A stretch of 26,798 nt of DNA, taken from the IMG/VR virus record IMGVR_UViG_3300006803_000082, positions 1 through 26,798 of that record. One strand, written 5' to 3'. Each line of letters starts with the position of its first letter. The stretch's first letter is position 1. A model generated the notes under the pieces. It was not told where the DNA came from. It ran no database searches and saw only the letters and a program-made list of their open reading frames with translations. Made by a program: the position numbers and the translations under genes. Below are positions 22,368-26,798 of the stretch, one piece after another. The stretch is from a virus.

Positions 22368-22927
22368 ACAATCATTGTTATGTTATTAGTAAACATTCTA
22401 TATAGCTTTTCATCATCTACTGTAAAAGGATATTCACTGTCAGGGGTAAATGATATTTGATCCCCTTCCTTTACACCTAAATCTAAAAGCTCTTGGTTAA
22501 TATATTTAATAGTTCCAAATAAAGGTTCTTCACTGCCTCCCTTAAAAATATAAGAGTCTGTAAGTGGAGCTGGCTTTACAAAACAATACTTTCCATGGGC
22601 CTTCCATTTTCCTTTTTGTTTGTATAAAAAAAACTGTTCGTTATCTACTAAGAATAAGTTTTCTTTTAAAAAACTTCTACCACTTTTTTCTCTTCCATAC
22701 ATATCATAATAAAACTTAAATACATTATGATGTACTAATAAAGTATCTCCTATTTCTATAGGTCCTTTATAATTAATAGGTAAGGAGACTACTTCTGAAA
22801 ATCTATTAGAAGCCTCATGATCTTCTTGTGAAGAGCTGGTGATAAATTCTACACCACTTATACTTTTAATATTGTCATACCTCCTGTTGTTTAAAGGTTT
22901 AACAATAAAGTTATATGGAGACCTCAT
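22364..22927 (-). CDS. Tandem GroES-like co-chaperonin (putative)
   Basis: A 187-residue protein that reads as two GroES-like barrels. The first (about 6-110) has IVKPLNNRRY, a polar loop VEFITSSSQEDHEASN (26-41) where GroES has its mobile loop, then RFSEVVSLP and IEIGDTLLVHHNVFK. The second (about 113-187) has CFVKP, GTIKYINQELLDLGVKEGDQISF and SEYPFTVDDEKLYRMFTNNI. The GxV...VGDxVxF and late 'DxexLyRM' pattern are GroES hallmarks. Phage co-chaperonins (T4 gp31 type) replace host GroES so GroEL can fold the capsid protein. Its neighbours, terminase and capsid genes, fit this. The start shares one base with the stop of the small upstream gene. A single-chain double barrel is unusual, so the call is a family-level inference that needs structure prediction. 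Confidence 0.55.
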   Translation of the reverse strand: MRSPYNFIVKPLNNRRYDNIKSISGVEFITSSSQEDHEASNRFSEVVSLPINYKGPIEIGDTLLVHHNVFKFYYDMYGREKSGRSFLKENLFLVDNEQFFLYKQKGKWKAHGKYCFVKPAPLTDSYIFKGGSEEPLFGTIKYINQELLDLGVKEGDQISFTPDSEYPFTVDDEKLYRMFTNNITMIV

Positions 22928-23145
22928 TAGAAGTTTATGTTAAATTCTAAAGATATAGGTAGTGTACTTAAAAATTCTTTCCACATATATATCTCATCAT
23001 TTCTCTGTATCCAGATCTTATAAGACCTTTCACTTCCTTGAATTAAATGTATTGTATGTGAGCCGCCTAAAACTTCTTGACCGACTATGTAGTGCATTGC
23101 TCCAGACTTATAGTCAGAGCCAATTGATATTTTTCTAATGTCCAT
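22927..23145 (-). CDS. Small conserved-looking protein of unknown function
   Basis: A 72-residue soluble protein I do not recognise. It starts MDIRKISIGSDYKSGAMHYI and contains strand-like segments VGQEVLGGSHTIHLI, SYKIWIQRNDEIYMWKEFL and a hydrophobic end ISLEFNINF, so it is probably a small alpha/beta or beta protein. Its stop shares one base with the ATG of the GroES-like gene (TAATG), and it starts 24 bases after the large fibre gene in the same direction, behind an A/T leader (TTAAATTAAATGAAATG-like). The spacing puts it in the same message as the GroES-like and oxygenase genes and the terminase pair. No membrane segment, signal peptide or motif is visible. Confidence 0.6.
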   Translation of the reverse strand: MDIRKISIGSDYKSGAMHYIVGQEVLGGSHTIHLIQGSERSYKIWIQRNDEIYMWKEFLSTLPISLEFNINF

Positions 23146-23169
23146 TTCATTTAATTTAATTATATATTA

Positions 23170-25167
23170 TTATGGCACATTTTGTTCAAACGCCATATTT
23201 ACATCCATTAATAGTTTAGGTTTCCAAGATATAGCAGTATCTGTTCTTCTCATAGTCATAAAAACTGCATCTCCAACATTAATATTTTGATTGCCCGTAA
23301 TAGTTACCGTAGCACAATTAATAGCTGTTGCTGATACTGATATATCAGTAGAAGATATTGGTAACATAGAAGATGGAGTACACTTAGGGCCTGTTATTTT
23401 CCAGAACTCAACATTAATATCTGCATCTGCAGAAGTTGTAATTGCTAAATCAATTTGACAAATAGTCGCCATAGAAAGATATGTCTGACAACGTGTATTT
23501 GTATTTTTAAAAATTTGTCCTGCTAAAAAATCTTGCACACTATATATTGTTCCTGAAGGAATGTTAGGTAGTGGATTGTGAATAGCATTTGTTCCATAAC
23601 CAACTGCTAAATCAAGATTACTATTTAATGTGTAATATATATTATTAGTCATTGAAACTGTATTATTTATATAATACCTTTCGTTAAATATAAATCCACT
23701 TAATTGAGCAGCGCCTCCTGTTGCTGCTATTGTCATCTGTGAAGCACTATTTCTGGTAATAGTAACCCCTGTTCCCGCTGATAAAGTTACAGGGTCTGAT
23801 GTACCGTCACTTCCTGTTAATGTAATATTTGTAGTTCCAACAGGTACATCTAAGTCGTATGTAGTATTTGTTCCTGCTGCTGAAGACCAAGCTAAGGCTG
23901 TACCTGTAGAGGTAAGAACTTGTCCTGCTGTCCCAACACTTGCAACGCCATCTTGAATTACTCCTGGTATAGCTGTAGGTACGGTTAAAGAAGCTGAACC
24001 TGTTAAGGTAATAGAAGTAGTAGAAGTAGCTCCTACTGCTAAAACGTTATCTAAAGTACAACATGCTGGAGGGGTTATCCAAGACAATCCTGTTCCTGTT
24101 GATGTTAAATATTGACCAGCCGATCCTGATGATGATGACCCATCTTGTATCGTAGCAGGCTCTATAAATCCTGTTAATGTAATATTTGCATTTGCTCCTG
24201 TAGCAGAATTCCCTGCTGTCAATACTTGTTGCAATGTTTGTGCTGATGCAGATGATGTTATCCAGGAAACACCCCCAGAACCTGTTGATGATAATATCTG
24301 CCCTGCTGTCCCTGTTGTAACCCCATCATATAAGCTTCCTGACAAAGCAATAGCAGCTGTTGATGATGTAGTTCCAGTAGCGCTAAAAGTATTGTTTCCG
24401 CTAAAAGTATTTGTTCCTGCAGAAGAAATATTATTACTTGATCCAAATGTCCACGTGCTTGTACCGCTTAGTGTAACACTCTGACCAACCGATGTAGCTC
24501 CTGCTGCTAAAGTATCTTGTAGATTACAACATGATGTAGATGGTATTGTGCTACTCCATTCTACTCCTGTTCCTGCTGCATCTACTGTTAACCACTGACC
24601 AGCTGTTCCTGTACTACCTGTACTATCATTAATTTGACCTGTAGTATTAAAACTTAATTGTGTGGAATTAATATTTACTTGGCCAGTAAAAGTACTTGTG
24701 CCTGTGTTAAGTAATGTAGCAGGAGTTATTATTTGTAACTGACCTCCTGCATCTTTTATTTCTAATGTATTTCCACTAACAATAACTTTTTGAGTGGCAG
24801 TATTTCCAACAGTTAAAGAGGCATCCCAGCTACTAACTGAAGTTGAAGGACTTGGTATCCACGCTAAACCTGTTCCAGTTGAACTTAATATTTGACCCGA
24901 TGTCCCTGTACTACCTCCTGCTGTTATAGTAGTTGGCTCTACAGTACCAAAAACAATTATGTTACCTGTAAGAGTAATATTTTGTGTGGCAACATTCCCT
25001 GTATCTAAAACTGATTGTAAATCTTGAGCAACACCTCCTGCGCCTACTATATCACTTACTAAAAATGTAACTGTTTCATTATTATTATCAACATCAGTAC
25101 CTATCAGTAAATCGCTTGCTGATGGAAGTACCGTAGGGTATGCAGTAGTGTTTTCAATTTTTGCCAT
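23170..25167 (-). CDS. Tail fibre-like protein with five repeated modules
   Basis: A 665-residue Gly/Ser/Thr-rich protein. Residues 1-42 (MAKIENTTAYPTVLPSASDLLIGTD) match the start of the neighbouring 172-residue protein and probably anchor it to the virion. The shaft (about 48-430) has five repeats pairing an LQxxLxxGxxAT...ITLTG element with GTxGQxLxSTGTGLxWI. The GTxGQ elements start near residues 88, 187, 286, 348 and 412. Vicinal Cys pairs precede two LQ elements (213-214 and 369-370). A segment NTTYDLDVPVGTTNITLTGSD (434-454) resembles shafts of marine phage fibres. The C-terminal head (about 490-665) is less repetitive and contains FNERYYINNTVSMTNNIYY and QIDLAITTSADADINVEFW; it is the probable receptor-binding part. 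It starts 4 bases after the 172-residue gene. Confidence 0.75.
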   Translation of the reverse strand: MAKIENTTAYPTVLPSASDLLIGTDVDNNNETVTFLVSDIVGAGGVAQDLQSVLDTGNVATQNITLTGNIIVFGTVEPTTITAGGSTGTSGQILSSTGTGLAWIPSPSTSVSSWDASLTVGNTATQKVIVSGNTLEIKDAGGQLQIITPATLLNTGTSTFTGQVNINSTQLSFNTTGQINDSTGSTGTAGQWLTVDAAGTGVEWSSTIPSTSCCNLQDTLAAGATSVGQSVTLSGTSTWTFGSSNNISSAGTNTFSGNNTFSATGTTSSTAAIALSGSLYDGVTTGTAGQILSSTGSGGVSWITSSASAQTLQQVLTAGNSATGANANITLTGFIEPATIQDGSSSSGSAGQYLTSTGTGLSWITPPACCTLDNVLAVGATSTTSITLTGSASLTVPTAIPGVIQDGVASVGTAGQVLTSTGTALAWSSAAGTNTTYDLDVPVGTTNITLTGSDGTSDPVTLSAGTGVTITRNSASQMTIAATGGAAQLSGFIFNERYYINNTVSMTNNIYYTLNSNLDLAVGYGTNAIHNPLPNIPSGTIYSVQDFLAGQIFKNTNTRCQTYLSMATICQIDLAITTSADADINVEFWKITGPKCTPSSMLPISSTDISVSATAINCATVTITGNQNINVGDAVFMTMRRTDTAISWKPKLLMDVNMAFEQNVP

Positions 25168-25171
25168 ATCT

Positions 25172-25690
25172 TTATATTTCTACTATTCTATATTGTAAGT
25201 TTATTGTTATCGTCCCATCTCCTAAAGTAAACACGCCTCCAAAAGTAGAGAAAAGAAGAGGGTTGTTATCTGTAACTGTATTAACGCCTGTTAACTGCAT
25301 GTTATATGCATAGGAAGCTGTAGCTGCTCCTGTTAAGTCTGTTGAATTTACAGTTGTATAAATAGCTGTACCGCATACAAAACCTGGGTTAGGGGTAGTA
25401 TATGAATATGCTGTTGTGTTGAAAGTATTTGTAATAACTAAAGATCCAAAAGGAACTATAGCTTTACCTGCTCCTGGTGCAGGAACTATAACTACAGGAT
25501 GGGTGTGTAGGTTAAGAATTTGAGATTTACTCAATGTTACTGAAGCTATACCACCACCATTAATATTTTGAAAATTAGATACCTTACAAGTCTTAGTCGC
25601 ATTACTATCACTAACATCTGTTAATATTAATAAATCATCAGAGGTTGGTGTTATAGTAGGATAGACTGTAGTATTACTTATTTTCGACAT
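25172..25690 (-). CDS. Short tail appendage protein sharing the fibre anchor
   Basis: A 172-residue protein whose first 42 residues (MSKISNTTVYPTITPTSDDL, then LILTDVSDSNATKTCKVSNF) parallel the larger fibre: NTTxYPT, SxxDLLIxTDVxxxN and a VSxF/VSDI position. The rest is Thr/Val/Ala-rich and beta-type (HTHPVVIVPAPGAGKAIVPFG; GGVFTLGDGTITINLQYRIVE). No catalytic motif or signal peptide is present. A shared N-terminal anchor with a different C-terminus suggests both attach to the same virion site and display different tips, or that this one is an adaptor or short fibre. It overlaps the end of the coiled-coil gene by 17 bases (25674-25690) and precedes the large fibre gene. A function in adsorption is inferred from neighbours. 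Confidence 0.65.
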   Translation of the reverse strand: MSKISNTTVYPTITPTSDDLLILTDVSDSNATKTCKVSNFQNINGGGIASVTLSKSQILNLHTHPVVIVPAPGAGKAIVPFGSLVITNTFNTTAYSYTTPNPGFVCGTAIYTTVNSTDLTGAATASYAYNMQLTGVNTVTDNNPLLFSTFGGVFTLGDGTITINLQYRIVEI

Positions 25691-25928
25691 CTTTTTCTTT
25701 TTGTTTTATTTCTCCTGTTTCAAGATTAATTACAGAATCAACACCATACTTTTCCATTAGTGCTTTCTCTAACATTTGAAACTCTGTTTTTAACTCTTCT
25801 ACTCTTAAGCAAATCCCATGCTTTTGTAAGCTTAAGTCTCCCAACTGTGTTTTAAATTTATTAAACTCAGTGTTTAACTCTTGTAAACTTGCTAATTCTT
25901 TTTCATCAATTTTTTTTTGTGCACTCAT
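25674..25928 (-). CDS. Small coiled-coil protein, possibly virion or fibre-associated
   Basis: An 84-residue protein dominated by a charged helix (residues about 9-62, with heptad spacing: ELASLQELNTEFNKFKTQLG and EELKTEFQMLEKALMEKYG) that should form a coiled coil. A short turn (VDSVINLETGEIKQKEK) follows. No membrane segment is seen, so it is not a holin or spanin by itself. The first gene after the TATCTTTG promoter at 25961-25968, it lies immediately before the two fibre genes and overlaps the first by 17 bases. A structural or fibre-chaperone role is a guess from position. Confidence 0.55.
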   Translation of the reverse strand: MSAQKKIDEKELASLQELNTEFNKFKTQLGDLSLQKHGICLRVEELKTEFQMLEKALMEKYGVDSVINLETGEIKQKEKDVENK

Positions 25929-25960
25929 TTTTATTAAATTTTATTTGTAATTAATTTTTA

Positions 25961-25968
25961 CAAAGATA
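25961..25968 (-). promoter_or_regulatory. Bacteroidetes-type -7 element (TATCTTTG) before fibre operon
   Basis: The minus strand reads TATCTTTG in the 61-base gap between the holin stop (25990) and the ATG at 25928, 32 bases before the ATG. It matches TAnnTTTG; no good -33 TTG is visible, and no hairpin terminator precedes it. Confidence 0.55.
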
Positions 25969-25989
25969 ATAAAAAGATTGGGATGTGTT

Positions 25990-26397
25990 TTATTTGTTTT
26001 CTTTACTGCTACCTCCAAAAAAGAAATCAACTATAGTATTAACTTTAGCCGACATAGCTCCAAATACGGTAGATATAAAACCTATTTCGTATTCAGATAA
26101 AACAACTTCGTGTAGAACAAAGTATTTAAACATAGTGTATGTAAGTAAGAAGTACGCTATAGTAAATAATGCTGCTAATATTTTCTGAATGAAAGCATCG
26201 TCTTTATATAAAGATCTTGCGTCTTTACGATCTTCTACTTCTTTATTGAAAGCCTCTCTTTCTGCCTCCAACATTATTCTTTTTATTTCAAGCTTAGCTT
26301 TATCACGCTCTTCGTCTGTTGTGATTATTTCATCTAATATTCCCTCAGCATTCTCAACAACTTTACCAAACAGCCCACCTAATAAATTTTTTATCAT
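25990..26397 (-). CDS. Holin (3TM holin-like, GTA/phage type)
   Basis: A 135-residue protein with a short amphipathic, weakly hydrophobic N-terminus (MIKNLLGGLFGKVVENAEGI), a long charged helix (about 28-68, with EERDKAKLEIKRIMLEAERE), and two clear membrane helices: about 72-95 (KILAALFTIAYFLLTYTMFK) and about 105-127 (IGFISTVFGAMSAKVNTIVD) ending DFFFGGSS. This arrangement, including the FFGSS-like end, matches the 'holin of 3TMs' family of phages and gene-transfer agents. It would sit in the inner membrane and trigger its permeabilisation at lysis, letting an endolysin act; no endolysin gene is visible in this window. Its ATG overlaps the stop of the small basic gene by 4 bases. The first two-thirds of the family match is by recall, the topology by direct reading. 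Confidence 0.7.
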   Translation of the reverse strand: MIKNLLGGLFGKVVENAEGILDEIITTDEERDKAKLEIKRIMLEAEREAFNKEVEDRKDARSLYKDDAFIQKILAALFTIAYFLLTYTMFKYFVLHEVVLSEYEIGFISTVFGAMSAKVNTIVDFFFGGSSKENK

Positions 26398-26648
26398 CGT
26401 CTTGATTTTTTACCTACACACTTCCATCTCTTACGAGACAAGTTATTAGGGGTATTAGGATCGTTTCTTTTTCCTATAGGTAATCCCATTTTTATCCCAT
26501 AGCTTCTTGCACAATATGAATCGCCTTTTGACGTTCCAGGCTTAACTCTTGGACCACCACCCTTAGCTTTACCCGCTTGACCATAACTAACCTTCTTACC
26601 ACTTGAAGTAATTTTTACTCTTGCTTTTCCTTTTCTTGGTGTTGGCAT
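26394..26648 (-). CDS. Small basic Gly/Lys-rich protein with two cysteines
   Basis: An 84-residue, strongly basic protein: RKGKARVKITSSGKKVSYGQ and AGKAKGGGPRVKPGTSKGDS in the first half, then YCARSYGIKMGLPIGKRNDP and NTPNNLSRKRWKCVGKKSRR. Two Cys residues (46 and 77) are far apart and may bind zinc with partner residues, or be surface cysteines. The high Lys/Arg content suggests nucleic-acid or capsid contact. Similar short proteins with a YGIK-MGLP-type segment occur in marine phages, but I know of no assigned function. The start shares one base with the stop of the upstream 47-residue gene, and the end overlaps the holin start by 4 bases, so it is in a translationally coupled lysis/tail cluster. 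Confidence 0.6.
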   Translation of the reverse strand: MPTPRKGKARVKITSSGKKVSYGQAGKAKGGGPRVKPGTSKGDSYCARSYGIKMGLPIGKRNDPNTPNNLSRKRWKCVGKKSRR

Positions 26649-26791
26649 TATTTTTTCTTAGGTAGTGATTTAATCTTTCCGTTTTCTGTTCTTGCGTATC
26701 TGTGAGTTTTAGTTTCTTTACTTGGTATTAGTGTACCGCAGTATTTTCCTTTACCGTATTCCCAACATACTTTCTTTCCTTTTCTTTTCAT
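26648..26791 (-). CDS. 47-residue basic protein (short ORF)
   Basis: The short frame from ATG 26791 to TAA 26648 encodes MKRKGKKVCWEYGKGKYCGT followed by LIPSKETKTHRYARTENGKI and KSLPKKK. It is Lys/Arg-rich with Cys at 9 and 18 (CWEYGKGKYC), a possible small zinc or redox pair. Its stop overlaps the next ATG by two bases (TAATG arrangement), as other genes here do, which supports it as a real gene, and the leader TATTAAG is A/T-rich like the others. The coding start lies only 7 bases from the window edge, so its upstream context cannot be judged. No function is assigned. Confidence 0.55.
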   Translation of the reverse strand: MKRKGKKVCWEYGKGKYCGTLIPSKETKTHRYARTENGKIKSLPKKK

Positions 26792-26798
26792 CTTAATA

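Noticed and set aside
24258-24446. 62-residue minus-strand frame inside the fibre gene
   Set aside because: It is an alternative frame through the repetitive fibre coding region; its Leu/Gln-rich product comes from the repeat and it lacks its own leader.
25985-26449. Plus-strand open frames over the holin, with hydrophobic stretches
   Set aside because: The hydrophobic look is produced by the opposite strand of Lys/Glu-rich coding; the minus strand has the coherent holin layout.
1-26798. tRNA genes, integrase, att sites or transposase
   Set aside because: I saw no cloverleaf-like segment, integrase motif or inverted-repeat ends, so nothing in the window shows whether the phage is temperate or that an insertion element is present; this was a visual reading only.

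Overview
The window is one 26.8 kb block of a tailed-phage genome (or prophage) in which every supported gene lies on the minus strand, so transcription runs from the right end to the left end. The DNA is AT-rich, genes abut or overlap by 1-4 bases (TAATG and ATGA junctions), start codons follow A/T-only leaders instead of a Shine-Dalgarno sequence, and several intergenic gaps carry TAnnTTTG, the Bacteroidetes -7 promoter element. I infer a host in the Bacteroidetes, probably a marine flavobacterium. No tape-measure, sheath, tail-tube or baseplate gene is visible. The order terminase, portal, scaffold, capsid, two connector/ring proteins, a giant nozzle-like protein and internal virion proteins is that of a short-tailed (podovirus-type) phage. 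The large nozzle protein recalls the stabilisation/muzzle proteins of crAss-like and Cellulophaga phages; this is inference from remembered family features.

Right to left: (1) 26791-25990, two small basic Cys-containing proteins and a holin with two clear membrane helices. (2) 25928-23170, a coiled-coil protein and two fibre-like proteins that share an N-terminal anchor; the larger has five copies of a Gly/Thr-rich repeat. (3) 23145-21517, a small unknown protein, a tandem GroES-like protein, a 2-oxoglutarate/Fe(II) oxygenase and a helical protein in the small-terminase position. (4) 21581-14244, large terminase, portal, scaffold and major capsid protein, with a strong terminator after the capsid gene. 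(5) 14173-12264, a conserved head-region protein and two related structural proteins, punctuated by two more terminators each followed within a few bases by a promoter motif. (6) 12181-2802, two connector-like proteins, the 1746-residue nozzle protein, a 471-residue appendage protein and a 268-residue protein that looks like a nozzle domain made as a separate gene. (7) 2781-1, a GNAT-like protein, an Ala-rich internal virion protein and a large protein cut by the window edge.

Functionally this is the late module: terminase and portal package DNA into a shell made by scaffold, capsid protein and, probably, decoration proteins; connectors, nozzle and fibres complete the tail; internal proteins would be ejected with the DNA; and the holin opens the membrane. 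The GroES-like, oxygenase and GNAT-like genes are accessory enzymes or chaperones within the structural operon. The most noteworthy pattern is a short beta-rich module that recurs in the capsid protein, a decoration-like protein (twice), a connector and the nozzle. Gene-free gaps are all under 100 bases.
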